This document shows, piece after piece, positions 11,003-22,853 of a stretch of DNA of 64,000 bases. The DNA is from Ligustrum vulgare (Eukaryota; Streptophyta; Magnoliopsida; Lamiales; Oleaceae). A program made the position numbers and the translations under genes. The stretch covers positions 29,206,513-29,270,512 of the forward strand of contig OY743181.1 of the NCBI GenBank assembly GCA_963555705.1, written 5' to 3'. The first letter of the stretch is position 1, and every line of letters begins with the position of its first letter. Under the pieces are notes generated by a model that was not told the DNA's origin, ran no database searches, and saw only the letters and a list, made by a program, of their open reading frames with translations.

Positions 11003-11960
11003 ATGCCTTCAATTGAAGAGGAGGAAGTTGAAGAAAGAGTAGTCAGAAAGAAAGACAACACTCCACAAAACTCTCAGGTAAAGAATGAATCCACTGTAAA
11101 TGTTAAACTAATGCCACCCCCTTTTCCGAGCAGGCTAGCAAAGACAACTAAGGAGGGCAAGGAAAAAGAAATTTTGGAGATGTTCAGGAAGGTGGAAGTC
11201 AACATTCCACTGTTGGATGCAATCAAGCAAGTGCCCCGATATGCAAAGTTTTTGAAGGACCTGTGTACCAACAAGCGAAAATTGGTGGGGAACAAAAAGT
11301 CAAGAATGGGAGAGACTGTGTCGAAACTCTTTCAAAGAAAGCTGCCTCCAAAGTGCAAAGATCCGGGTATGTTTACTATAGCCTGCCAAATAGGTAACAC
11401 TAAGGTAGATTGTGCATTGATAGACCTAGGAGCATCTATATATGTAATGCCTAGATCTACTTGCACTACATTAAAACTTGCCAAAATGACTGAAACTAGT
11501 GTTATCATTCAACTAGCAGATCGTTCTAATGCTTATCCTGATGGAGTAGTTGAGGATGTTTTGGTGCAAGTAGAGGGTTTAGTGTTTCCGGCGGATTTTT
11601 ATGTGTTAGACATGAATGATGATCACTCACTTAACTCTACCCATATATTGGTAGGAAGACCATTTTGTGGACCTCCCAAATCATAATTGATGTAAGAAAT
11701 GGGGTACTAACTATGGAATTTGATGGAAAGGTGGTACAATTTAATATTTATGATGCAATGAAGCACCCGAATGATATTTGTGCTGCCTACTCTATTAATG
11801 TCGTTACTCCTGTTGTGCAGAAAGTTTTTGAGTTAAATTGTAGGGGTGAGCTGGAGACATGCCTTTTGGAGTCACTGAAGCAAGTTGGGCATGATGAATT
11901 AGAGATGAGCGGGGAACTGTAGAATGCAATAGCTGCACTTAATTCATTGGGACCCATCTC
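11003..11960 (+). pseudogene. Aspartic protease region of Athila-like pol
   Basis: The protease matures the Gag-Pol polyprotein. The longest undamaged stretch is 11003-11686. It opens with an acidic linker (MPSIEEEEVEERVV) and carries the region before the protease (FLKDLCTNKRKL near 11255), then the core GMFTIACQIGNTKVDCALID near 11365-11425. The active site reads DLGAS, where retroviral-type proteases have D-[ST]-G, so the key second residue is replaced. ILVGRPF near 11650 marks the C-terminal end of the domain. The frame shifts near 11680 and continues as IIDVRNGVLTMEFDGK, the usual sequence after the protease in this lineage, to a stop at 11920. Confidence 0.85.
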
Positions 11961-11999
11961 GTACAGGTATAATGTCAAAAAAATTCAATTGACGGACTA

Positions 12000-13050
12000 T
12001 CCTAACAAATTGTTATCCTCTATTTTCCAAGCACTAGTGTTGGATATGAGAACCCTACTAGCCCATTTGAAATATGCTTATCTTGGCGATAAAGAAATGC
12101 TTCCCGTGATCATTTCATCCAACCTCACCAAGGTGGAGGAAGACAAATTGGTTTAGGTTCTACGGGAGCATGAGGAAGTCATTGGATAGACAATTGCAGA
12201 TATCAAGGGAATTATCCCATCAGTCTGCATGCATAGGATACTGCTTGAATAAGGGGCTCAACCATCAAGATAAGCTCAGCGAAGATTGAATCTAACGATG
12301 ATGGAGGTGGTGAAGAAAGAAGTTTTAAAGCTGTTGGGAGCAGGTATGATTTATCCAATTTCAGAAAGTAAGTTTATAAGCCCAGTGCCAGTGGTTCCCA
12401 AGAAGTCTGGAGTGACAGTGGTTGAAAACAAGGAAGGAGAACTTTTACCAACTAGGGTGCAAACCGGATACCGGGTATGCATTGATTATAGAAATGTAAA
12501 CGCTGACACCCGAAAAGATCATTTTTCCCTTCCCTTTATCGATCAAATGTTAGAAAAGTTAGTTGGTCATTCCCATTATTCTTTTTTGGATGGTTTTTCG
12601 GGATATTTTCTTTTTACCATAACACCAGAGGATCAAGAAAAAACTATATTCACGTGTCCATTTGACACTTTTGCATATAGGAGTATGCCTTTTGGTTTAT
12701 GTAATGCTCCTGTAACATTCCAACGTTGCATGATGAGCATTTTTTCTGAATATATAGGTAAAATCATAGAAGTGTTCATGGATGACTTTAGTGTGTGAGA
12801 TGACTCGTCTGATGCATGTTTGGATAACTTGAGATTAATTTTGAAACGTTGCATTGACACTAATCTAGTTCTTAATTGGGAAAAATGCCAGTTTACGATA
12901 GATCAAGGGATAGTGCTAGGTCATATAGTATCTGTGACGGGGATAGAAGTTGATAAAGCTAAAGTAGATCTCATATCTCCATTGCCTTACCCCATAAATG
13001 TGTGGGATATACGATCTTTTCTTGAACATGCAGGTTTTTATAGCAGGTTT
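12000..13050 (+). pseudogene. Reverse transcriptase region of Athila-like pol
   Basis: RT copies element RNA into cDNA inside the particle. The best stretch, 12286-12798, contains family motifs in order: YRVCIDYRNVNADTRKDHF near 12470, FIDQMLEKL near 12537, SFLDGFSGYF near 12582, PFGLCNAPVTFQ near 12689, and the catalytic box FMDDFSV near 12776. FMDD in place of YVDD or YIDD is usual for Athila. The frame ends at a TGA right after the active site (12796) and resumes at 12820 with LGHIVSVTGIEVDKAK near 12908. Stops also occur upstream at 12154, 12187 and 12250. Confidence 0.9.
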
Positions 13051-13700
13051 ATAAAGGATTTCTCCAAAATTGCATCACCATTGTGCAATTTGATTCAAAA
13101 TGATGTGCAATTTGAATTCACCGACCTGTGCAAAAAAGCTTTCGACCAACTCAAGGAGCGGTTGAGTACACCCCCCATTATTCAACAACCTGACTCGGAT
13201 CTTCCATTTGAAATAATGTGTGATGCCGCAACTATGCTGTGGGGGCGGTCCTAGGGCAAAAGATTGAGAGAGCAACCCATGTGATCTACTATGCTTTTCA
13301 GACCCTGAATCAGGCTCAAGCAAACTATACCACCACTGAAAAGGAGCTTTTATCTGTGGTATTTGCTTTAGAAATTTTTGCTCTTATTTATTGGGTTCTA
13401 AAGTTATTGTTTTTACAGATCATGCAGGCTTGAGACATCTATTTGTGAAGAAGGATGCAAAGCCGAGAATCATTCGATGGATACTCTTACTACAAGAGTT
13501 TGATTTGGAAATCAAGGATAAGGCATGATCTGAGAATGTAGTGGCTAACCATCTTACCAGGGTAGTGAGGGCCGAAGATGACCTACCTTTGCGTGAAGCC
13601 TTTCCGGATGAAAGCTTATTCGCTATTGAAGCGAACCCTCCATGGTAATGCTGATTTAGTTAATTACATGATTTCTAAGCTAATACCTACTGGTTTTTCG
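13050..13700 (+). pseudogene. RNase H region of Athila-like pol
   Basis: RNase H removes the RNA strand during reverse transcription. FEIMCDAA near 13207 holds the first catalytic aspartate. The frame then breaks near 13245 and continues as ATHVIYYAFQTLNQAQ and [15 protein letters not shown] near 13330, with the conserved Glu in TEKELL. A further frame change near 13400 leads to [20 protein letters not shown], the linker to integrase. An in-frame TGA follows at about 13527. Confidence 0.85.
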
Positions 13701-13759
13701 CAGGAAAGGAAAGCATAAGATGAGGACGCTAAATACAACATCTGGGATGATCCATATTT

Positions 13760-14947
13760 GTGGAAGAGGTGTCCCGACCAAATTATACGGAGATACGTGC
13801 CCGAGTTCGAATACCAATCAATTCTCACTTCTGCCATTCATATGCATGTGGAGGACATTTTGGGCCAAGGAGGACCGCACGAAAGGTAGTGGAGAGTGGC
13901 TTCTATTGGCCTACCTTGTTCAAGGATGCCTACATATTTTGTAAGTCTTGTGACAGCTGCCAGAGAATAGGTAACATATCCCAACGGGATCAAATGCCTC
14001 AAACTCCTATAATTGTATGTGAAATCTTTGATGTTTAGGGCATTGACTTCATGGGACCTTTTTCCACATCTTCTGGTTGTAATTATATTCTTCTAGCTGT
14101 TGATTATGTTCAAATGGGTGGAGGAAAAGGCCACCCTACTAGTGATGCTAAGATTGTTGCAGAATTTGTAAAGGCTAATATCTTCAGCAGGTTCGGAATA
14201 CCCCGAGCAATGATCAGTGACAGGGAGACACACTTTTACAACCGAACTATTGAGGCATTATTGAAGAAATATGGCGTGTTGCACCAGGTGTCCACTGCAT
14301 ATCACCCTTAAACCAGTGAGCAAACAGAAATCTCCAATAGGGAGGTAAAGTCCATACTAGAGAAAACAATCCGGCCAAACCGGAAGGATTGAAGTATTAG
14401 ACTGGATGATGCTTTGTGAGCCTATAGAACCGCTCACAAGACACCGATTGGTATGTCTCCATACTGATTGGTTTTTGGAAATTCGTGTCATCTACCAGTA
14501 GAACTCGAGTATAAAACCTACTGGGAAATCAAACAGTGCAATATGGATTGGGGGACAGTGGGTGATCATAGGAAACTTCAACTACAAGAACTGGAAGAGA
14601 TCCGGAATGAAGCTTACGAGAATGCAATGATCTATAAAGATCTAACCAAAGCATTCCATGATCAACGCATTTCTCGAAAAAGCTTTTGATAGGGCCAGAA
14701 AGTGCTACTGTTTCAATCTCGGCTCAAGTTGCACCCAGGTAAGCTTCGTTCTCATTGGGTTGGCCCTTTTGTTGTTATTAATGTCTCTCCGCATGGTGCA
14801 TTTGTAATCAGAAGCTTGAAGACCGATAAACAGTTCAAGGTCAATGGGCACCGCCTCAAGCCATACTATAAAGGGTTCCAAACCGAAAACTTGGAAGTTG
14901 TCACATTGGAGAATAACAAGGGAAATAATATTGCCGAACTTGGTTGA
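13760..14947 (+). pseudogene. Integrase region of Athila-like pol
   Basis: Integrase inserts the cDNA into host DNA. The N-terminal zinc region is readable near 13820-13970 with two His ([18 protein letters not shown]) and two Cys ([12 protein letters not shown]). The core has its first Asp in GIDFMGP at 14039, its second in ISDRETHF near 14215, and its Glu in ISNREVKSILEKT near 14330, so the DDE positions remain. Stops interrupt it at 14036, 14309 and 14417; each stands where the family has Trp or Gln. The C-terminal domain is open from 14702 to 14947 ([23 protein letters not shown]), ending in the usual pol terminus, followed by the GGAGGCAACCCGA text that commonly trails Athila pol. Confidence 0.9.
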
Positions 14948-15089
14948 GCCAACAACAGTAAACACAGGCACTGCTCGGGAGGCAACCCGATAGGGGAGTT
15001 TCTCTTCTCTTTCAATTTCTGTTTTATTTTTCGTATTTTAAATTTTTGTTACTCTTGATTGTTCATTTATTTCAAAGAAAAAAATTGAA

Positions 15090-15345
15090 TAGGAGCTGAA
15101 TTACGGCCGTAATAAATTTATCACGGCCGTAAGTCATCAAAATGGATTTTGCACAAAATTGGGCAGCAGCCCTGTTACGGCCATAACTCTATTTTAAAAA
15201 TAAAAAAAAAAAAGGTCCAAAAACTCAGTTACGGCCATAAGTATCATAATTTACGGCTGTAATCAACCCACACGCTGATTGAGTCTAGGGGACCCGTTAA
15301 GGCCGTAATTCTATTCATTATGGCCGTAAATGACGCGAGTTTTTA
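15090..15345 (+). repeat. Cluster of TTACGGCCGTAA-type palindromes in the Athila spacer
   Basis: About seven imperfect copies occur in 250 bp, several in pairs (for example near 15102 and 15121, and near 15229 and 15250). They lie just after pol. The same motif occurs in this element's LTRs and in LTRs A and B, which are otherwise different sequences. Confidence 0.75.
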
Positions 15346-16207
15346 AATTTTATATCCCCCTCATTTCACGCCGTTTCTCCCCAGTTCTCTCCCCAATCCC
15401 TAAGATTTTTCACCAAGATTTCTCCATATTCATTTCTTCTCACCTTAATTTTGTGCATAAAGAGGTGATTCTAAGGTTATACACCACTTTCATCCAACAA
15501 TAATTTTTGCCACAAAATTCAAAGGTATGGACTTTCACTTTTCTCTTTGTAATGCCTTGCTTCACTGATGGCGCATTCAATTGTGAAATTCTCGAACTTA
15601 TCTCACTTTTTAATGTTCTAGTTGAGATTGTTGAGTTTATATATGTTATTGGGTATATTTCATTCTTCAATTCACACATCCAAGGCAGTACTACAAGCAT
15701 GCACACCACATGAACGATGGAATGTCTAAGTGAGGTTGAAGTGCTTCTTTACTTGAAATTCCACTTTGAGTCTCACCCCTATGATATTGTGAGTGTATAT
15801 AAACTATGTTAGGGGTTCAATTGAGGAATGTAAGGATGATTAGGCAATTTTGGATTTTGCTCTATTTCTTGCTAGACATTGATCAACAATTGGGTTTGTG
15901 TACCATGAATTTCAACGGTAACCCATTTTAAATTGTTTTCTTCCAACTTGGACATTTATGATCATGTGAGTGTGAGTGTTCAATGAGCTTCAATTGATTT
16001 TTCTTGTTGTGCACTATGTTTCCTTGGAAGCTTTACTTTGAGTGGTAACTTGGTTAATTTATTTTGGTTGCTCATCTCACCTATGGATTAAAGAACTCAG
16101 TGTCAATTTTGCATGCACCGTGCTAAGCTAGGGGATCGCTTATTATGATTACATTTTAATTGCATCTGCTCCCATTGATATCAAAATTTTCTTGTGCAGG
16201 ATATTTT
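15346..16207 (+). other. Spacer between pol and the third ORF
   Basis: This AT-rich stretch lacks a convincing reading frame. It ends with TTTTCTTGTGCAG at about 16189-16199, a good splice-acceptor-like sequence directly before the third ORF. That is consistent with expression of the ORF from a spliced RNA (inference). Confidence 0.4.
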
Positions 16208-17280
16208 ATGGCTCTACCGACAAAAAAGGGAAAGCGAGTCGCTGGCGAATATTCTTCTGCACCTCGTCAAGAGAAAGTTCAATCCGAGCAGTGCATAAAG
16301 GAACAGATGTTTCTACTAGAGGACTTTCAGGAGATACGGAATTCGAAAATAGTTATTGCACCTCGGCCCTTCTGGGCCCACTTTGTGGAATTCGGTTGGG
16401 TGAAGTTTGCCAGCGATCTACCCTTTGGGAACCCCTCCCTCATTTTTAAGTTCTACACACAATTCAACAAGGAGATCAGTGATGAGGAATCTCTGGACTA
16501 TCACTACACACGAGTCGCGAGGAATCAGATTAAATTCTCTAAGGGAGTGATCGAGAGCTACCTTGGAATTGATAGCACGAGAGCCGTGCCTTTGACCTTG
16601 ACTGCTAGAGCTTTCTTCCTAGACCAAGAGGTACTCCATTGGGCTCTGAAGCCCGAACTTCACAACACCCTACATGTCGTCCATCCCCAGTACAAGAACA
16701 AAGACTTACAGATGGATCCCTGGTTCCTGCATCAACGGGGGTCGAGAAGTATATTCCCATCTACCAGCCTCATCACTGTCTTTATCTGATATCTCCGAGC
16801 CTATTATGCCATAACCAGGGGGATTAAATTTGATTTGGGACAGCATATCTATGACACAATCTGCACATATTCTAGCTTGATGCCTAACAAGAGAGGTATG
16901 CCCTTCCTGTGCCTACTCACTGCACTATGTCGAGCTTAGAGAATCCTTGCATCGTTGAGCGAGGACACACTGGGACACGAAAATTGCCTTACTAAGGCTA
17001 GTCTGGAAAATGCTCGTACGCAGATTGTTACAAATCGGGATCGAGGGGAGGAAGGACCAGGAGAGTCGGATGAAGATCAGGGCGCCGAGGAACCCACCGC
17101 TAGGGAGAGGGCACCACTAGGTCAAACCCATTTGAGCGGAAAATGCTGGAAACGATGCAAGCATTTCAAGCCCAGATTAATGCTATACAAGAGGATCAGC
17201 AGCTGATGTTAGAGGAGCAGAGATCCATGTGAGCTGAAACTTGAGAAATTCGAGAGGAGATCCGCTAGTTACGGAGGCCC
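16208..17280 (+). pseudogene. Third ORF of the Athila-like element (env-position plant transposon protein)
   Basis: Athila elements carry a protein after pol, in the place where retroviruses have env; its function in plants is not established. The ATG at 16208 opens MALPTKKGKRVAGEYSS, and the frame runs about 194 codons to a stop at 16787. Recognisable text includes FVEFGWVKFASDLPFG near 16383, the region around FSKGVIESYLGI near 16535, and LTARAFFLDQEVLHWALKPE. I see no signal peptide or clear membrane segment in this part. Beyond 16787 the sequence continues in changing frames, ending with a Gln-rich helix-like stretch (QAFQAQINAIQEDQQLMLEEQ) near 17160-17220. The family resemblance is to the domain often labelled putative plant transposon protein; that is recognition from memory. 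Confidence 0.75.
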
Positions 17281-17354
17281 CATGACGAGCCATCACCACA
17301 TTAGACCTCTAGGGGAGTTTTCTATCCCCCTATGTTGTTTTGAATTATTGTCTC

Positions 17355-17398
17355 CACAATGAGGACATTGTGATATTTAAGTGTTGGGGGGGGGGATA
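17355..17398 (+). other. Hairpin with AGGA loop followed by a G-tract (upstream module)
   Basis: CACAATG-AGGA-CATTGTG (17355-17372) is a perfect 7-bp stem, followed by AAGTGTTGGGGGGGGGG. Element 3 has CACATTG-AGGA-CAATGTG at 23554-23571, also followed by AAGTTTGGGGG. The one stem difference is compensated (A-T replaced by T-A). Confidence 0.65.
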
Positions 17399-17470
17399 GT
17401 TCATTTTGTCTTTTGCTGTTTATATTTTTATTTGTATTTCATTTTGTCTCTATATGCATAATCGAATATG

Positions 17471-17501
17471 AACACGAGCACGAGCACGAGCACGAGCACG
17501 T
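17471..17501. repeat. Hexanucleotide microsatellite (GAGCAC)n
   Basis: About five units of GAGCAC lie in the 3' non-coding part of the Athila-like element. Confidence 0.9.
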
Positions 17502-19040
17502 AGAGATGACTATCCAATAATTTTTGAATAGGTCTGAAAATAGAGATAAATTGTCAAATGTTGCAGCCTAATCGACCTAAACTGAAATTGGTATGATCTT
17601 CTTTATATAACACCCTGAGCGTCCTAATTCTACCAGAGATTTTCAGGCTCTTGTATGTAGCCAGAGTTTGAATTTTGTAGGACACTACCCTTAGCCAATG
17701 GATTGGGGGTTCGGAACTAAGACCGAGCAATGACCTATACTCATAATTGGATGGGAGGAACAGATTTAAACCATAATTTGTGAGCTTTTGAGCCTATAAA
17801 CTGTTTTATTTTACTCCTTACATTAAGCTCATGTTTCTTTGATGTGTGTCTTGCATGGTTAGTTTGTGCTTGGATGTGCTTTCTTGTGCATGTTGTGTAG
17901 CTTCTTGGCTCAAGTGTAAAATATAGTAAAGGCATTAGGATAAACCAAATTTGTCCTTCTAAATAAGCCTACCATGGTACATTCACCAATAGAAAGCCCC
18001 TTTGAGGCTTAGCCTTTCTTTTAAATTTTGATGCTACGCTACAAGTCGCGAATACCCATTCTTTCACATTACCCCTGTTTTGAACCTATAGAGATGGGAT
18101 TCAAAAGTTTATGATTGGTTGATTGATTGAATATCGGGTGGTGGACTTAGTTCAAGGGCTGCAGCTCTATCTCATGTTGATCGAGGATTGTGTGGTGGTT
18201 TGGCCATAAGGATAAGTGGCATTATTCTATTAAAAAAAAAATCAAGTAAAGGAGAATCTAGTTAAGAAAGTGTGCTAGACAATGAAGACAAACTCTCAAC
18301 TTGCACAAAGACTAAAGCAAGTGTCGACTCAATTGGACACCAGGAAACGATGAAACTTTTAAGAAGAAGGGGGGGGAACGTTTTTATTGAAAGTATTTAG
18401 GTTGTGAATTTCCCTCTCAAACTTAGCTGAGAAGTTTCCCTTTTTACCCTACCTGACCCGAAGCCCAGTTACAACCAAGTAAATACCTTTACTTTGCACT
18501 TGTGTTGTTGGCTCCAGTTATAACATTTGGGCGGTCTGTGGTAATGAATTCTCCATGTAGTGAGTTGAGTGAAAATTCTCACCCTTATACCCGTTGTGCA
18601 AAGAGAGAAATGTCCAGTGAGGGTGTTAACTCCCATTACATATGCTTATGAGTAGTTTTAATTGCTTGATTTAAGTTTTGTACTGTTGATTTGGGGGCTA
18701 GGGGTGTCGTATTGACTTAATTCACATCATGGGCAACTCGCATTAGTCGGGTGATTTCTGCCGGAGTTGGGCAAAACTAACACCCATGTAGTAACTCATT
18801 GATAGATGTTGAGAGCATACTCATGAGAGGTGAAAGGATATAAACCACACTGGGTTATGATTTAGGTCGGGAGTATTGAATTCTTGTATTTATATTCAGG
18901 GGATAGTGGATGACGCATCTCTAGCTCACACCAACACACTCTGATTATGCAATAAAAGTTTCATGCTAGGCTGCAACCTTGAACCTCCTGACTATAGGTC
19001 TATCTATCTGCTTGAGTCCTATCTCTTTCTTTTCATCATC
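17502..19040 (+). other. 3' non-coding region of the Athila-like element
   Basis: It lacks a convincing coding frame. Stretches such as CATACTAAGGTGAAAATTC-like text and poly-G at 18370-18377 are scattered in it. Long 3' regions of this sort are usual between the third ORF and the polypurine tract in Athila elements. Confidence 0.5.
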
Positions 19041-19054
19041 GTTCGAGGACGAAC
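19041..19054 (+). other. Hairpin before the polypurine tract
   Basis: GTTCG-AGGA-CGAAC is a perfect 5-bp stem with a 4-base loop, 11 bases before the polypurine tract. The same place in element 3 has GCTCG-AGA-CGAGC, so the second pair changes from T-A to C-G with pairing kept. Confidence 0.65.
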
Positions 19055-19065
19055 AATGGTTCAAG

Positions 19066-19078
19066 TGTGGGGGGGACT
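19066..19078 (+). other. Polypurine tract of the Athila-like element
   Basis: GTGGGGGGGAC directly precedes the 3' LTR start TGATAAG. It would prime plus-strand DNA synthesis. Confidence 0.8.
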
Positions 19079-20429
19079 TGATAAGTACTTTATTAGCACT
19101 TATTTGGTTCACTTGTTGCCCTAATTTGTTATTGGTTTGATCTTATTTAAGTATTTTTTAATGCATTTTATGTCGTATGGGATCACAAAGGACAAGAAAA
19201 GAGGAAAAAAGGACCAAAATGCGCTTAAAAATGAAGTTCGAGGACCCAGGCTGCAATTTACTTACGACCGTAACACACAAGGTTACAGCCGTAAATCAAT
19301 TCTAGGCGTAAGCTGAAATTCTGCAGAAACCGACTTACTGCCGTAACTTGTAACTTCTAAAACGAAAAAACTTCCAGGGACTAGCTTACGACCATAACTA
19401 TATAAGTTACGGCCGTAATTTATACGCGGAATTCTTTCCATTCTGATTTCAAGGCATATCTATTATATCTCCTTTTTCCAACCCTAGGGCACGTTTTGGT
19501 GGCTATAAAAAGGGAAATTCACCACATAACAAGGGGTTGAAAAAAATATTTTTTGAGAGTGGCTTGCTTGGGACTTTGAAGAGGAGATCAATTCCATCAA
19601 GAAGGTGAATCAAGAGCTGAAATTATGGGTTTCTCCATGACTTTGTGCGGCTAAGTTCTCTACCTAGTTCAAAGGGGACATTGTGTTTCTTTTCATTATG
19701 TTATTACTTTTTCCAAACTAGTAATTTAGTTCTGAATTCTATGTTCTTGATTGTTGGGTTTCTATGATCTTTCAATTCAATTAATACAATGATTTATGTG
19801 ATTAAGGCCTTATCTCATATCTTTTTGTGTTGATGCATGCTAAATTGAATGATTGGATCCGTACTTGTCTTATTGTTCAATTCATAGTAGCAATTGGGAA
19901 TTTTATATTTCTATTGGAAATTCAACCTAGGTTAATCGTCACGAGCTTGTGTGATTGGTAATCTAGATCACCCTAATTCTTCTCGACTCATCTAGTTGTT
20001 GCATTTAATCTAAAGAACTTATTTTAGGTTATCCAATAGCTATAGTTTGGTTAGATGGCTTGTTCTAATTAAACACAATTAAGGAAGAGTCGGAGTAGTT
20101 AGAGCTTGTTAACTACTGACGGGTGATAAATCAGGAAATAAAATAAGTATATGTTAGGGAAGTGATAACATTGTAACAAAATACAACTGACTGAGAACTA
20201 GGATCCATTAAGATTTGATCTTTATTCCAACCATTTTAATTTCTTTGCTTTTACTATTCAAATCATTTACAAATAATCCAACTTAAAACCCCCCTATCAA
20301 TTCTAATTGACATTAACATTATCTTAGTTCCCATTCCTCGTGGGATTGACCCTCACTTCCATTACTACAATCTTAGTAATAGTGGACTAGGAAATTGAAT
20401 TAAATTTTGGTGCATCGCTACACGCATCA
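19079..20429 (+). mobile_element. 3' LTR of the Athila-like element, 1351 bp
   Basis: It starts TGAT and ends ATCA. A small inverted repeat (ATAAGT at 19081, ACTTAT at 19098) lies at its very start. Palindromes of the TTACGGCCGTAA type cluster at 19260-19430. The second half aligns with the partial 5' LTR. The flanking 5 bp after the end are GTTAC; the matching left duplication is lost with the 5' LTR start. Confidence 0.85.
19503..19514 (+). promoter_or_regulatory. TATA box in the 3' LTR
   Basis: CTATAAAAAGGG lies downstream of the palindrome cluster. The corresponding stretch is deleted from the 5' LTR (around 8530). Confidence 0.6.
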
Positions 20430-20468
20430 GTTACCTTTTTGGGTTGTTGCACTGAAGCTGAGGAACTG

Positions 20469-21956
20469 TGATAAGTATATTTTACACACTTATTTTGCTT
20501 TTAAATCGACAATTTAATTGACAAATTGAGCGAATTTCTACTTATAAATTGTGTTTATCTTGTACAATTATGTACAACCTCAATTGGAAAGAAAATGGAC
20601 AAGATTGGAGAGCAATTGAGCGAAAAAGGAGCAATTTTGATGTTCAAGGACCTAATTGAAAGAAATCAGAAGTTCGGGGACTCAATTGCAAAATCTCAGA
20701 AGTTGGAGGACCTAATTGCAAATCATGGAAGTACGAAGCTGCCAGGTGAACCACGCGATCGCGTGTCTCGACCAGGTCTCGTTCGCGAAATCAGGCCAGA
20801 AATCAACCTAAGAGTTTTCAGACTAACCACGCGATCGCGTGGTCATAATTTTGAAAAATAATTTGGGCCGACCCGGTGCGACCTGGTTCGGCCCAAATGC
20901 CGAGAACGCGGATCTACGCGAAAATGGGGGGTTTTTAAGGGCACTTTTTGGATAGGGTTCATGACTTTCACTCCATTTTTTCATCCAAAAACATTTTTCT
21001 CCACTTTTCTTCTTCTTTTCTTTTCTTTGTTTTTGTTTTGTTTGTAGTTTATTTTGATTTCAAGTTTCTAGCACCCATTGGATAAAAGAAGTAAGAAGTC
21101 AAGTGGAAATACAAATCAAAGTTCAAGGAATTTTGGGGCAAAAATCAAGGGCAGTGATTTATTTCATTATCTTGTATTTTTAATCTTTGATTTCTATATT
21201 TTGTGATGTGTTTTTGTAAACCTCAACTTTTGTGCAATATTTATACAATGGGCTAGTAGTTTTATGTTGGGATGATTGATGTAGCTTAACTTAGTTTAAG
21301 TAATTTTAATGTTTGTTTATTAATTTTGAGCTTATTTCATGTGTGTTTGTTATTGAGATTATTCCACGTGTTTGATTGATCACCAAATATATGTTTTGTG
21401 AAATGTATGGTAATCGAGAGATATTGTGCATTTTAGACCAAATAACAAATGCTCTAGTTCTTGTTAAAGATAGATATATACCTTAAACCCTAGATGATCC
21501 ATTGAGCTATTTTCACAAAGAGTTAATGCAATTGATTGGACTTTAATCGACATAGAGATATATTAGGTTAAATCAATTGATTAGGATTAATTTCACTCGA
21601 GAGAGGTAATTAGCTAAACTTGGAAAATCGGGTCTAACATTGTAAATGAGTAATTTATTAATTTGCATGTGTTGAGAAATTACTTAAGCGAGAGTTAAGT
21701 GAAATCATGAATCCCAACTATTTTATCTTCCATTTTCCTTATTTTAATTTGGTTTAAAATTATTTTCTTTAATTTAGAATTGTCAAAAATCCATCTTATT
21801 AATTGTGTGTTTCTCTTTATTGTTAGAATTAAATTAATTAAAGTTGTATAATTTAAAGTAAACATTCCTCATGGGATCGACAATCCGGACTCAAAAAGTC
21901 AATTTTATTACTTGTACGCGACCCGTACGCTTGCGGTACACTATTTTGAGCGAACA
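20469..21956 (+). mobile_element. 5' LTR of element 3
   Basis: It starts TGATAAGT and ends GAGCGAACA. GCGATCGC-centred palindromes (CCACGCGATCGCGTGG and a variant) occur near 20752 and 20826. Confidence 0.9.
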
Positions 21957-21962
21957 AGTTTT

Positions 21963-21980
21963 TGGCGCCGTTGCCGAGGA
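21963..21980 (+). other. Primer-binding site of element 3
   Basis: TGGCGCCGTTGCCGAGGA, six bases after the LTR, is close to the complement of the plant tRNA-Asp 3' end. Confidence 0.85.
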
Positions 21981-22158
21981 ATGATTTTACTTTAATTATT
22001 ACTTAAGTTAATTTTAATTTTAACAATTTGTAATTATTTTATTTTATGTTTTATTTTGTTACCTTATGTTAACCACCACTATTCTAATCTTTCTTGTATT
22101 TGGTTTTCTTTCTATGTATATTTGATTCTAACATTGGAAAAATAGGAAAGCATTTGCA

Positions 22159-22524
22159 ATGAACAATCTCAACATGGGTGATGAATACATGCTTGAAGAA
22201 TATTCAAGTTGTGAAATTGGTTACAAGATGCATTGTAATGGACAATGTTTGTTTTCGGGCAATAATCTGATTACGTCGAAACTTATTAAGTTTAGACAAT
22301 AATTGAAATGTCGAAAACAAGCAAGTGACACTTCGGATGTGAGTTACATGCTCTTGGAAGATTGTGTACCGGATGATTGGGATGAGGACATCACTCTTGT
22401 AGGAGATGGTCCTCCACTATTGAATGAGAAGGTACTTGTAAAATATTACAATGAGCTTGCCAAATTGGATGAGAATGATATGCTTATGGGGGATGCCATG
22501 TATTGGGAAGGATTCCAAAAGTGA
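22159..22524 (+). pseudogene. Small acidic ORF of element 3, one internal stop, unknown function
   Basis: An ATG at 22159, about 180 bp after the primer site and thus in the gag position, opens a frame of about 121 codons broken once by TAA at 22300. The frame on both sides is the same, so a single C-to-T change of CAA would explain it. The protein is acidic, with segments such as MNNLNMGDEYMLEEY and DWDEDITLVGDGPPLL, and ends YWEGFQK. It shows no zinc knuckle and I recognise no capsid motif. It may be a remnant of gag or pol linker sequence, or an element-specific protein. A second acidic open stretch without its own ATG follows at about 22621-22853. Confidence 0.5.
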
Positions 22525-22620
22525 GGTATAATCCACTCTTGGGAATTAATAGGAAAAACTTGTCGTTGCCCATGGATTCAAATTTTTGATCGATCATTCA
22601 ATCCTAGGAGACATCGACAA

Positions 22621-22853
22621 AAGAAGATGAGCTTGAAGAGAATGACAATTTAATCACAAAAGAATCTCTTGGAGAAGTGGCAATTAATGAGGAAGAGATT
22701 AAATCACATTTTCTCAATTTCATTGATTGTCCAATAATTGAATTTGTGATTAAGCCACTTGAGGAGGTGCAAGTCTATTTAGTTGAGTCTGAATTGGATG
22801 GAATAGGCAAGTCCTATGACTTTGGAAGGGGCAAGGTGCAAGTGTTTAAATGA
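22621..22853 (+). pseudogene. Second acidic open stretch in element 3
   Basis: The frame reads KEDELEENDNLITKESLGEV and later EFVIKPLEEVQVYLVESELD before TGA at 22851. It has no start codon in good context and looks like the continuation of the upstream acidic ORF after frame damage. After it comes GGGAGACAACCC near 22976, the text that commonly follows Athila pol, suggesting that most of pol was deleted between the two landmarks. I do not recognise a domain. Confidence 0.35.

Larger units (their letters stand above)
8390..20429 (+). mobile_element. Athila-like Ty3/gypsy retrotransposon, decayed, 12 kb
   Basis: Order on the plus strand: partial 5' LTR, primer site, gag, protease, reverse transcriptase, RNase H, integrase, a long spacer, a third ORF, a 3' region with hairpins and G-tracts, polypurine tract, full 3' LTR. 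The late third ORF and the FMDD form of the RT active site are typical of the Athila lineage. All reading frames are broken, so the element is inactive. The first ~223 bp of its 5' LTR are missing at the junction with LTR A. Confidence 0.9.

Noticed and set aside
16208..16787. A working envelope-type protein
   Set aside because: The frame ends early, later parts are out of frame, and I see no signal peptide or membrane anchor; the whole element is inactive.
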